Part shown: one piece after another, positions 35,362 through 45,179 of the stretch | Layout: the number at the start of each line of letters is the position of its first letter | Position numbering within the stretch: the stretch's first letter is position 1 | Origin: Cristatella mucedo | Taxonomy: Eukaryota > Bryozoa > Phylactolaemata > Cristatellidae | Direction: 5' to 3' | Assembly (NCBI GenBank): GCA_009760855.2 | Contig: WPIO01000118.1 | Coordinates: 1,184,513 to 1,248,512 of the forward strand | DNA: 64,000 nucleotides | Position numbers and translations under genes: made by a program | Notes under the pieces: model-generated | Seen by the model: only the letters and a program-made list of their open reading frames with translations | Databases searched by the model: none | What the model was told of the DNA's origin: nothing

Positions 35362-36512
35362 TAGTTCAGCTGTGTTTGTCATTCAATCCGTCGGAATTAG
35401 CTGCAGCAAGTGAGAAGCTGAATGCTTACCTTGCTGACAGTCGATCCTGCATGTCGAAAACGTCTTTAAACCATATGACTATACAACTAAACTGCTGCTT
35501 ATAGGACACTATAGGCGTGTGGCTGGATTACAAGTCCTTGCTCTTATAATAGGTGATGCCGTTGTACGACAGTCACCACATGCTCGAAATTTAGGTTTCG
35601 TTTTGACAGCTCCCTCAATTTCAAAAGCTTCCTGCAGAAGGCTGCTTCAACAGCTAGCCATCACTACCGATCCATATCCAAGATTAAGAGCTGGCTTGCA
35701 AAGAATTTAACTAGCTCCTTGGTTCTCTCCCGGTTTGATTGTTGTAATTATCTTTAGGCTTAGCTATTTAGTACTTCCGGTGAATATAGGTCATACACAA
35801 GAATTTTATTGACCATGCTCCAGTCACATGACAACCACCAAATATTGAGCTTGCATTTCTAACAAGTTTATCTTTAATACGAATTTCAAAAACACTTTCC
35901 GTTTTTTTAGAAAGCAGCTAGGCCACTGCAGCTGACGGTTAATTTGGCTGCAAGGCCTGTCTTTAGGTCCTAGAGGTTCAGAATGTGTCTACTTTGCTAA
36001 AAGAGCTATAATGGATGCCGGTTGAGCTAGGATAAATAGCAAAGTTCTTACACTGACCCACAAGGCCCGCCACGGCTTGGCTCCTTCGTACCTAGCTGAA
36101 CTGCTGCACCTGTTTCAGCCTCTTCACGACCTCAGGTCCTGCGTATACAATAAATTAGTTGTTATATTCCTCTGCCTAAAGACCGTTGGTGGCACAAGCA
36201 GTAGCTCTGCAGGTCCTTGACTGTGGAACTCGCTTCCACAGTTCTTACATAACGACAACTGCTTTCTTGTTGCCGACTATGGCTTATCTTTTTCAGTGGT
36301 CCTGACCTGCTACTTACATACTGCTCACTACCTCGGCTTCTCTCCCAAAACTTCTATTACTCCTACTTTCTCTTCATTTCGTGAGACGAAGTCTGTTGGC
36401 TACGGTATGCATAGCGAAAGCCGGTTAGGATGTAAGTTTGCTATACCCAACTCTCTTGCTTAACACCCATATAGCCTTTATGGCTTTATGGAGTTGTAGA
36501 CGGACACGCATT
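35362..36512 (+). mobile_element. LINE A copy, 5'-truncated
   Basis: QLCLSFNPSELAAASEKLNA (start just after the catalytic YADD position), GDAVVRQSPHARNLGFV, then the C-terminal part and the 3' region (GAGTTGTAGACGGACACGC). Frames broken. Confidence 0.85.
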
Positions 36513-36529
36513 GCATTCAGGTCCTGTAA

Positions 36530-36921
36530 TACTGGCAGGAAAGAGTTTTTGTGAATCAAAATGATCATCCAAGAAACCCCTGGAATATAGGGTCCTCCAT
36601 GGGTCTATCATTTGCCCACTTTTGTAAAGGCTTGGACTATTTCTCTTGCCGATGTCATGGCAAGGCATAATCTATAGTTCCACTTCCAAAGGCAACTTCC
36701 GACAAAGGCATCACTTCCATGCAGATGGCACGCAGTTGTACCTTTGTTGTGATCTCAATCAGGCGTCCAGTACTTCCAATACTCTTGGTTCTCTTACCGG
36801 GTGTATTGATGACATCCATACATGGATGGTAGCAAACTTTCTGAAATTGAATGGTGCTACAAGAAACTTACTAGAAGTAGATAAACCAACTGTGATTCAG
36901 ATATTGTTAAGATTAAGGCTC
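36530..36921 (+). mobile_element. LINE B RT fragment, head-to-head with the next copy
   Basis: Pieces of the palm domain: HADGTQLYLCCDLNQASSTS, DDIHTWMVANFLKLNG and LEVDKPTVIQI. It ends at 36921 where a minus-strand B copy begins without a tail. Confidence 0.75.
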
Positions 36922-39093
36922 TAAATGCAGGGTCTTCAAAGGATTTGAAGTTTGTACGAGGTATAGGTAAACAGTTAGTTTCTGAAAAGCAGGTGGTACG
37001 ATGCTTGACCTGGTGGGTGTGTAGATCTTATAGGTAGGCAGTAGCCAAAAAACGGCGAAGCGTTAAAGTGAGAGACAGAACCTTGAAATCAATCCGTTGC
37101 TTGACTGGTAGCCAGTGCAGGTCGGCGAGTAGTGGCATGAAATGGCTAGGGCGAGGCACACTGCAGAAAAAGCCAAACTGGATGTTTGCACCAGTCTTAA
37201 GCACCTGATTGCACTTGCCAGTAGACCAGCAAGCAGTGAGTTACAGAAGTCAAGTCGGGATGTCACGAATGCATGGACCAACTGAGATGTGGTATCCCAA
37301 TCCAATGAAGCCCGAATTTCAGCTATGTTATGTAGCAGAAAGTAGGCAGACTCTTCCGTGGTGCTGATTTGGTCGTCAAACGAGAGGTCACTTTAGAACA
37401 TGATGCCTATAATTCATGCAGATTCAATAGGAGATATTGTGAAAGAGCTGTTGTTTACCAATAGCTTTTCCAATTTCCTAATCAAACTTGGTTTGCCAAT
37501 AACTAGTAAGTTAGTTTTACCATCACTTAATTTAAGTAAATATGCTGCCATCTATATCCAAATTTCATCAATACATGCAGCAAATGAGTTGAGAGAATTC
37601 GATGTGTTCGAAGCCTGGCAGGTTTCAAAGCGAAGGTACAACTGAGTGTCATCCAAATAGCAGTACAAGCCTAGATTGTGCTTGAAAGTCACATCGGCAA
37701 GAGGGAGAGTATATGCTGCGAAAGTAACCGGACCAAGCATGGACCTTTGAGGTACCCCGTGTTTCAGAGTATCCTTGTATAATCTTTGTCCATTCACATA
37801 AATACTTTGGAGAGTTCCAATTAGACAAAAAAGTATTCCATTTGTATAGTGCCCCAAGAGAACTTGATCTTTATTCAGCCGCTTCACATATGCCTTGGGG
37901 ATCGACCAGATGATCTCAGCTTGACCTTGGTCGGGGCGAGCAACTTAGCAGCCGCACCAAACCAAATAGGACCTGAACTATTGCAGGGAAGTGCCAGTGA
38001 TGCCCAAGTGAGATGAGAGGCGCTCAAAAAGAACTTATTGATTGACAGTTTCACAAGCTACCGAAAGATGTATACCCTAAGCAATGCTGACTCTGTGGAG
38101 TGATTAACTCTAAAGCCAGACTGGAACTTACTAGAAAGGCTTGAAGTTTCAATATATGAGTCAGCTGATCTGTCATCAACCGTTCCACTGTTTCTGATAG
38201 GAATGATAGAATGAAGACTTTGCTGTAGTTGCTTAGTTCGTTTAGTCTAGTGTTGCTCTCTTGAGTAGTACCCTGACTAGTTCTTTTTGGAAAGGTGCTG
38301 GGACAAGACCTGAGGCTTCTGACATATGATGATGTTTGTTATTCATATTAGCATTAGATCAATGCATCGTATGAGCAGTACAGTGGGAATAGAGTCCAAC
38401 GGACATCATTCAATTTTTTTTTTTATAGAAGCTAGATATGGCCTTTGTTATAATTCTTTCCTGTGACCTACAGAAGTTCTGGTCGATGGACAGTCAGTCC
38501 TGACCATGTGTTTGCTTTTTAAAGCTTGGGCTTAATATATGTGGTAAACAGTAGGCCGTCTGAGCGATCGCACGCAGTGTGCTTAATCAGTGGTGCGAAA
38601 TCGTTGAGTGCATCAAGTAGTGTCGAGTTGTAGCTATCTACAAATAATGACTGATCGTCCTGGGGAGTTAGCAGCAGAGGCAAGGCAGATATTCTCGCAA
38701 GGAAATGCAAAGCACCTATAAAGACACTGAGTTCTCTGAAGGCGCTTTATCAAGTGCAATATTATTATTATTGTTATTACTACGGTCAGCATCGATGTTA
38801 AGGGTTTTAAGGTTTCGCGATCACAGGGGATTTTAGAGAAAGAGGAGGGCACGCATTGTAGACTGAATGAGATGAGCATGTGGTTAGATTAGCAGGATTT
38901 AGTTTTGGTTTACAATTGATTCCAAAGACTGCTTTAAGGGTACTGAAAATAGCGAAGTTGAGTTTTTAGCCCACGATAACAGAAACACCCCCTCCAGTTT
39001 TGAATGATCTCGGGGTGTTCAAGAAAGAGAAACCAGTTGGGAAAGCATCTTTAATTATCAGGCAGTTTACCAATATTAGCCAAGTTGTAGTCA
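36922..39093 (-). mobile_element. LINE B copy, long, with a nested B fragment
   Basis: Minus-strand pieces: AFVTSRLDFCNSLLAGL (37305-37063), YVNGQRLYKDTLKHGVPQRS and TLPLADVTFKHNLGLYCYLD (37887-37552), the linker (38700) and part of the endonuclease side up to 39093. It lacks its own 3' tail because it joins the plus-strand B piece at 36921. A small B piece is inserted at 38699-38786. Confidence 0.82.
38699..38786 (+). mobile_element. LINE B 3' fragment inserted into another LINE B
   Basis: An 88-base piece (AAGGAAATGCAAAGCACCTA...GGCGCTTTATCAAGTGCA then (ATT)n) interrupts the minus-strand B between GATATTCTCG and GTCAGCATCGATG. The uninterrupted equivalent is at 2562-2587. Confidence 0.9.
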
Positions 39094-39211
39094 GGACGAG
39101 AAGGTTTAGAGTAAGACGAGCTGCCACGAGGTTAGACCTCTTTATAATATCGCATGGGCCAACAACAATAGGAGAACTAAACAAGTCTACAGCAGAAGGT
39201 CCTATACAAAG

Positions 39212-39390
39212 TTTTATGTTTGTCCGGAATTCGCACACAGATTAAGACGGCTCGGGCAGCTGCCGTTTATTGCGGAAACACAGAACCGGGCCGCACGGCC
39301 AGCACGTGGACCTACAAGCAACTGCCGCAAGTGGGTCCACTGTTTCGACCGGAAGGGCTCGGTTGGTGGATAAGCCAGGCTGACCAAACA
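39212..39390. repeat. Element D terminal direct repeat, left
   Basis: Downstream LTR in the minus-strand sense; about 80 percent similar by eye to the right copy. Confidence 0.78.
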
Positions 39391-39711
39391 TCCTCTCTTC
39401 CCAACAGTAGCCGACTGAGAATCGGTCGGTCACTAGAGGCTACGTGACACCTGCTCTTAGGAGGCACACTAAACCACGGCCTTTGGTGACCAGCTGGATG
39501 AGTCGGCCAGCAGCTTTAAGAGCTGTGGCGTAGGCAGCCCCTTCGCCCACAGCCAGGGATTGGTCGTGTGCCTCAATCCTTTTCTGCAAGGGTTTCGGCA
39601 GTCTCCATCGCTTTGGTGACTGCTTTTACATCGCCCGTCGTAGTTGCAGAGCCGCCGGTGTTGTAGTCGAAGCACCATCTGGAGCAGCAATGCTGTGTGT
39701 CTCTGCAGCGC

Positions 39712-40398
39712 TTACCGTAGCCGCAGCACCGAACGTCGGGGTGTCTCAGGGCCTGTCATCGTCGGAGCTCTGAGCTCAGTCGTAGCCGTCTCGTTGCTCA
39801 TCAAGGGTGCCGTCTCGGTGATCTCTACCACTGATGCCTTCTCGTGGACCTCTGTTGTCGTCTGGCAGCAAGCAGATTCGTGGACCGACCTCTTTCGGGC
39901 GGTCACCTCGTGTGCGGGTGCTATCTTTTCCGCCTTCTTACAGCTCGCCATTTTTCGGATCACTACCACTTCGTAGGCACCATCCTCTGCCTCATCGTAA
40001 GCCGCCGACTCCGAGGCTAATACTTCAAAGGCCATCTAAGACTGCGCCTCCACCATTTCTGCCACCAGCTGCAGCTCTGAAGTCGTTGTGGGAGGTGCTT
40101 GTTTCCCAGAAATGGTAGACACCAGCAAATATGTCTCATTAGAGTTCTTATTGAGGCTATTACAGGTAAGATCTGAGCAGGAATCTTCACGGCAGATGTA
40201 GCACACATCTGGCACAGGGTAGAGTGAGGAGGAAGAATCATCCTGACTAGTGCAGCAAAGTCCTTGTAGCTGGAGTCCGGCCACTTTGTGCAGAGCTACC
40301 TCCACCATTAGCATTGAATACCATCTATCGGAAGGATACTTATCAGTACTGCCTTTTGTCGGTACTCGTCGGAAATATGCTTCTCGAGGCACATCCAA
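39712..40398 (-). pseudogene. Element D gag-like ORF with in-frame stop
   Basis: A single frame of ~228 codons broken by one TAG (about 40036). The first half has VCYICREDSCSDLTC, spaced Cys-x2-Cys-x4-Cys-x4-Cys, i.e. a zinc-knuckle with Cys in place of the usual His. The second half is Ala/Glu/Thr-rich (SESAAYDEAEDGAYE, TETAPLMSNETATTE). It starts ~120 bases after the upstream LTR, as a gag would. Other possibility: a captured host fragment. Confidence 0.5.
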
Positions 40399-40515
40399 GC
40401 AGCAATTAAAGCGTAGTCTGCGTTCGTCTACTCCCCTGATGCTGATAGAGCTCTCGTATCAGATCCTGGCGCATTACACCAAGCAAGTCATTTAAATTGA
40501 ATCCTCATTGCCACC

Positions 40516-40695
40516 GTTATGTTTCCCGGGCATTCACAAACAGATCAAGACGGCTTAGGCAGATGCCGTTAATTTCGAAAAGTAGAATCCGGGCCGCCTG
40601 GCCAGCAGGCGGGCCTACAAGCAATTACCACAAGTGGGTCTGCTATCTTCACCGGAAGAGCTCGGTAGGTGGGTGGGTCAGGCAGGCCGAGCACA
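40516..40695. repeat. Element D terminal direct repeat, right
   Basis: Upstream LTR in the minus-strand sense, starting TGTGCTCGGCC and ending CCCGGGAAACATAAC on that strand. Confidence 0.78.
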
Positions 40696-41439
40696 AAGTA
40701 ACATAATGGGCCGCAGGATGACTCAGCAAGTGCGAACAGACGTATTAGATGGTCAGTCGGCTTCCGAAGTCACAGGGTTGCACCTACTCTGTTCCAACAA
40801 TACGAGCGTACACTGTAAAAGATCCGGCTAGCTGAGTAACTGCTTCGTTAGTCGGAGTCGATGTCCACCACAGTTATGAGCTTCTGCCGAAAGACACACA
40901 CTCACGGAAAACACTCGCGCTCACACTCACCCAAACGGGCTACGCAGGGAACGTGGAATATACAAGTCACCACAAAGAGCCTGCTATCCAGCTCCGCTTG
41001 GATCTTGGGTTCTCGTCGCCTTGAGTTCCTGGCAGCATTGCCAAAGCACGCCTGCAACCATCCAGGCGAGACAGAAGAATCCAACACGTGACATACTCGG
41101 CCAACTTATCTTGCCCAAGAGCCCATGTGATCTCGCGTCACTGCACATCCTGCCATGCCGTAGGTCTAACCCCGACCTAGCCGGAGACCCTTACCCTCAT
41201 TACAGCCATCAGTTCCCAGCCAACCTAACCTAGCCTCTGTACCGAGTTATGGCCGAGGTTGACAGTCCAGCCAACACCAGTCAGCAGCTCCACCGGGTTT
41301 CGGACCAATTCTAAAGGCCGAAATTCCACCGCTGGTCCCAGAACTTCCCGGGTCGCTCTTAATCTTTTGCTCTGTAACCACACTGGTGCTACTCTCTGGC
41401 TCACTGCTCCTGGACAAAGGAGTTTTTGCCCACCGAATA

Positions 41440-41805
41440 GTAATAATAATAATAATTCATTTGATAAAGCACTCTCAGAGAATGTAGTCTCTCTCTAGGC
41501 GCTTTACATTTGCTGTAAAGTAAAATGTAATTGAATGGTAAGTAAAATCATGCTTGAAAAAAAATCAAAATGAATAATATGGTTAGGGTTTACAGGCACA
41601 GGGTCACCATACGAATGTGGTCAGTGGCAGCATGCACAGTGTCAGCATGCATAAGCACATCAAGGACGAATCACAGGGACCCGCTAAATGCTGTCGTAAA
41701 TAGGTGTGTTTTTAGGTTTTTTTTAAATGTGGTCAGGTCGGGGAATGTTCTTACTTAGGTCGGGAGGAAGTTCCATGCTGTGGGAGCATACGACCGAACA
41801 GTTCT
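41440..41805 (-). mobile_element. LINE B 3'-end copy
   Basis: (ATT)n tail at 41441-41456, then the B 3' region (TTTACATTTGCTGTAAAG, CAGCATGCACAGTGTCAGCA) and the last codons of the ORF. 5'-truncated at ~41805. Confidence 0.88.
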
Positions 41806-41882
41806 TGTTCCTGCTAAAATTAAGCCAAGGCCAGTGCAGGGCTACAGCTCTATGTGAGAGGGGAAATGTATACGATATTTAG

Positions 41883-42052
41883 GCTAGCTGAATTTACAGC
41901 CTCTTTCGTATAGCAGCAGAAGAAACTTGATGGCTATGACCACCGCTTGCAGCCCCGATAAAGAATCACCTGCCTCAGAATTCAAACCCACAACCTCGGG
42001 ACCAACGAAGAGAAAAGAAACAGCCTCACCTAGTGTGCCATCGCAATTTATC
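41883..42052 (-). mobile_element. tRNA-derived SINE
   Basis: GGTTTGAATTC (B box, minus sense), CGAGGTTGTGGG, and the body GCTGCAAGCGGTGGTCATAG to GAGGCTGTAAATTCAGCTAG match the consensus. It sits between two B copies. Confidence 0.85.
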
Positions 42053-42084
42053 ACATCTACATAATATTTCTCAAATTTGGTCAT

Positions 42085-42835
42085 GTTTTGACAGGGACAC
42101 AAAGTCTAAATTGGTCCATACATTTGTGACATAACGTCTTGCCTTGTGTAACTTACTGTTTTCAGTTGTACTGGCATAGGCCCCCAGGGACTTACAGCAG
42201 GTGCAAGACTCTGCAGCTCTGCTTGTTTATCTTAAGTGTTTCAGATCCCACACCCAAAACTTCTCTAGCCCACCTGTACTGGCTCCAACTCATGAAGTGC
42301 ATTGACTTGAAGGTTGTATCTGGTCCCATCAATTTTAGGTCCCATCATTTTTAGACTCCTGCCTACCTGTCAGATTTGTTCCACACACATGGCACACCAT
42401 ATTACCAATCGCTTTTCTGAATCTTACCGTTCACCTATAGGTCTAATAAATCTTAAATCTTTTGGATACCTTGACTTTAATTCTGCGCTTCCAAGGCCTG
42501 GAACTCGCTACTGACTTTCGTAACGATGTCACCTTACTTTTACACATTCAAAAATAAACTTAAAGCAAGTTCATTATTCATAGTATTCATTGGATCCCAG
42601 CGAGTCGTCCAATATATGCTTATGGGTGCTGATACCGTGCATGCTGCCACCTACACCACTTGCATTCTGACCCTGTGTACGGCATCCTTAACCAGGCTAT
42701 TCTTGTCGTTTAAAGAGCTCGATACCACTAACAATTTGATTGCTTTTTTTACAGCAAATATAAAGTGCCACAAATGATATTGCGTTCTCTGAACGTGCTA
42801 TAAACAATGAACTCGTATCATGTATACTGTTATTG
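42085..42835 (+). mobile_element. LINE B copy, C-terminal part and 3' end
   Basis: TTGGTCCATACATTTGTGAC, GGTGCAAGACTCTGCAGCT, the PTLLADLHWLPV-like segment and the 3' region ending TTATTGTTATTA. It is followed in the same direction by another B copy. Confidence 0.82.
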
Positions 42836-42847
42836 TTATTACCTACC

Positions 42848-43620
42848 TATTAGGGCACACCAAGTGTGACTCCGAAATTGGACTACTTGAAGCTCAAAAT
42901 TGACTCCTCCTGTTTCTCTCCTGCTGAATCTGCAACTTGCAATCTGGGTATTCGTTTCAGAAGTTACCTGTCAGTAGACGACCCCGGCAGCTTAACATTC
43001 ATATATGGCTTACTTTCAGCTACATAGCGTTGCTAAAACTCGAGCTTGTTTAGAAATAAATACCAGATAGAAATAGGCTAGAGCATTTTTCACATCCTGT
43101 CTCGACATTTGTAACTCACTGCTTGCTGATCTGCGAGCATATAAACTCGGTTGCTTACAGTTTGTGCAAAACTCTGCAGCTAGGCCCTCTGTCGCGAGTG
43201 GTGCAGTTGCCATGCAAGACAACTTCGTGTCGACGTGTGCTAGCTCCTAATTAGAGGATATTGACGTCGGAATCCGTCACTTACTTTTAGGTCACTTCAT
43301 TCTCTGACTCCAGCCTACCTACCAGAATAACTTCTTCACAGGAAGAATTATACAGCCTGCTGATCCGACTCTATTTATTGGCAGTACTTTGCAGGAACCT
43401 CAAAACTCTACGAGACTATGCCTTTAGTTCCTACGCTCGTAAAGTGTGGAGCTCACTACCAGTAACCGTCTGAACATCCCCTGACATGAAAGTATTCATT
43501 AAGAAACTTAAAACTAGTCGTTAATTTAGGATTAGGTGGGTCTTTGTGATATGTTATTCGTGTGTGTATGTAGGAGCTAACATTGTGCTGGCTGCTTTCG
43601 AATATTACAACCAATCATTG
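42848..43620 (+). mobile_element. LINE B copy, C-terminal part, second in tandem
   Basis: It starts at the KPSVTPKL position (CCAAGTGTGACTCCGAAATT), passes through CATCCTGTCTCGAC...TAACTCACTGCTTGCTG and decays in the 3' region near 43620. Confidence 0.78.
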
Positions 43621-43850
43621 AGCAGCATTTTCTGTACAGCATCTTATACGTGTCTTCATATGGATTTATTTATTCTAGAGTGATATAAAAATTTAATATT
43701 TATTTAATCTGTATTATTAATATTTGGACTACCGCGAGCTTGATTTTTACTGTTAAAATATTTATGGACGTTAGAAAATTATGGCCTCATCAAATAAATG
43801 CCCTAAAAACGTATGAGGGTTTTTATTTACCTTTTTCAAACATTATACTA

Positions 43851-44083
43851 TAACAATAATAATACAGTTGATAAAAAGTTCTCAGAGATCAATTTCTTTC
43901 TAGGTGCTTTAACTTTACTCCAAAGGGAAACGCGAGTGAACGATGAGCAATATCTTGCTTGATAAATAACACTGATAACATGGTTAGTGGAGACATGCAC
44001 AGGGTCAGCATGGAAATGTCGTTAGTGGCAGCATGCACAGTGTCAGCTAGCGTAAGCACATGAAGGACGAATCACAGGGATGT
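43851..44083 (-). mobile_element. LINE B 3'-end fragment
   Basis: ATT-rich tail at 43852-43868, then CATGCACAGGGTCAGCATGG and GCAGCATGCACAGTGTCAGC. It lies ~340 bases before UBR exon 7. Confidence 0.85.
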
Positions 44084-44425
44084 AAATCTGTCGCAAATGA
44101 ATATATAAGAAATAATAAAGAATCGGCCAAAACTCTTACATATGTTTTTATTGCAATATAATTATCCTTTAGCCATCGATCTTTTTGGAAAAAAATGTAG
44201 ACTCTTCATACTGGTAGTTTCTACAGGAGACCATAAAATTAAAGTTGCAGTGCCAATATTACAGTATTTTTGGTGAAACTCGGGTAACTTGAATTGAGTT
44301 ACTCAAGTTTGGAAGGAAGCTAGTGCTGGAAATATGCACCTATGAAGATACACTAGAATATGGTTACCGTTCATTTTTCGGAAGGCATTAAGTGGTATTC
44401 TATTAAGGAGTTTTGTCTGTTTCAG

Positions 44426-44473
44426 TGCATGATGGACCTTGCCTTAAAAAATGGGTGCTATTACAACGCAATG
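44426..44473 (+). CDS. UBR-like exon 7 (short)
   Basis: The acceptor is TCTGTTTCAG and the donor is GTAAAT; 48 bases, 16 codons, phase 0 at both ends. It encodes CMMDLALKNGCYYNAM. Reading through the donor would hit a stop five codons later, which supports splicing. No direct residue match; it lies where the vertebrate proteins have a short variable linker. A 47-bp intron separates it from exon 8. Confidence 0.6.
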
Positions 44474-44520
44474 GTAAATGGCAGTTAAGAAGCTCATGAC
44501 ACTTCGCATCGTCATTACAG

Positions 44521-44643
44521 GCAGAATTTACCATGGATCAAATTGCTTTTCAGGAAACTAAAATTCCGCTGTCACCAAAGAACGACAAAGCTATTACATA
44601 TTTTTCTTTCTTGCCCTCATTACCACCACAACATATTGAATGT
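44521..44643 (+). CDS. UBR-like exon 8 (end uncertain)
   Basis: After the acceptor TCATTACAG an open frame reads AEFTMDQIAFQETKIPLSPK and onward through SFLPSLPPQHIEC, ending at a stop 14 bases or so after 44650. The exon must leave in phase 0 to join exon 9. The only phase-0 GT is a weak donor (GTTGCA) after TGT. This part is an insertion relative to vertebrate UBR2, in the linker before the HPLR-like motif. Confidence 0.5.
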
Positions 44644-44728
44644 GTTGCAAAAATGAAAATGTAGTTAGTAAAATAGCACTAGTTCTAATTTGAGCATCTT
44701 CCCGGGCAACTGTTAACTTTTTTCATAG

Positions 44729-44830
44729 GCTCCCACTGATTTTACGCGTTTTTGGAGTCAGCCTCTACAAGTAAGAATAGCAGCAGACTTGCATCATGAT
44801 TTGAGACCAGGAGAGGTCGAAATTTCCGAG
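44729..44830 (+). CDS. UBR-like exon 9 (HPLR-equivalent block)
   Basis: The acceptor is TTTTTCATAG and the donor is GTCAGT; 34 codons, phase 0 at both ends. It encodes APTDFTRFWSQPLQVRIAAD, then LHHDLRPGEVEISE. This aligns with MLIEHPLRCLVLCAQVHAGM and WRRNGFS of UBR2. PLR becomes PLQ, and the tryptophan-arginine-arginine of vertebrates is replaced by DLRPGE. Confidence 0.85.
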
Positions 44831-45011
44831 GTCAGTAGTACTTGTGAAAAACTATTATGGTTCTTCTGTCTGTCCTTAAATTGTTATGCCTATTTTAAAT
44901 TTTAAGAAAATCATATATTTAACTTTGACGAATTTTACTTGCAAAAAATCTTTGCTGAACTTAAATTTATTTTTGAATTGAAAGATTTTTTGTCACTACT
45001 CTTCTTTTTAG

Positions 45012-45169
45012 TACACCGGAAGTATTAGTAGAATTGGAGAGACTGAGATAAATAGTCGTCATTGGTATGAAATAGACGTCAGATGTTTGCAAATAAGTGC
45101 AAGTCTGATCGATGCGAACGACTTCTTGCTGAACTTGTTGGCTCAATTTCATCTGGTGCAGTTCTTTCA
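45012..45169 (+). CDS. UBR-like exon 10 (LQxxxSLxD block)
   Basis: The acceptor is CTTCTTTTTAG and the donor is GTAAGT; it enters in phase 0 and leaves in phase 2. It encodes YTGSISRIGETEINSRHWYE, then LQISASLIDANDFLLNLL and LVQFF. This matches the UBR2 segment NQIYYYHNVKCRREMFDKD, VMLQTGVSMMDPNHFLMIML and FELYQIF, with LQ-x-x-x-S-hydrophobic-hydrophobic-D-x-N-x-FL conserved. It is one of the strongest matches of the gene. Confidence 0.92.
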
Positions 45170-45179
45170 GTAAGTATGT

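Larger units (their letters stand above)
39206..40698 (-). mobile_element. Element D: short LTR-type element inserted in repeat C
   Basis: Terminal direct repeats of ~175 bases (39212-39390 and 40516-40695) enclose ~1.1 kb. The repeats share CAGAT(T/C)AAGACGGCT, CCGGGCCGC, CAAGTGGGTC and GAAG(G/A)GCTCGGT. The hexamer ACAAAG occurs at both outer edges, and copies 1 and 3 of repeat C show the empty site. Read on the minus strand, a polypurine run GGGAAGAGAGGA stands just before the downstream repeat, and the repeat ends are TG...CA-like. No integrase or RT, so non-autonomous (TRIM-like or gag-only). Confidence 0.75.
39094..41243 (+). repeat. Dispersed repeat family C, copy 2 (carries element D)
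   Basis: It shares GTAAGACGAGCTGCC, GAGGTTAGACCTC, AACTAAACAAG-CTACAG, GTGCGAACAGACGTAT, CGGCTAGCTGAGTA, ACTCGGCCAACTTA and AGTTCCCAGCCAACCTAACC with copies 1 and 3. The stretch 39212-40692 is absent from the other two copies and is element D. Class unknown. Confidence 0.75.

Noticed and set aside
39644-40118. Plus-strand open frames in element D
   Set aside because: The minus-strand frame is longer, contains the Cys pattern and agrees with the polypurine tract orientation.
44967-45152. Minus-strand open frame
   Set aside because: Antisense shadow of UBR exon 10.
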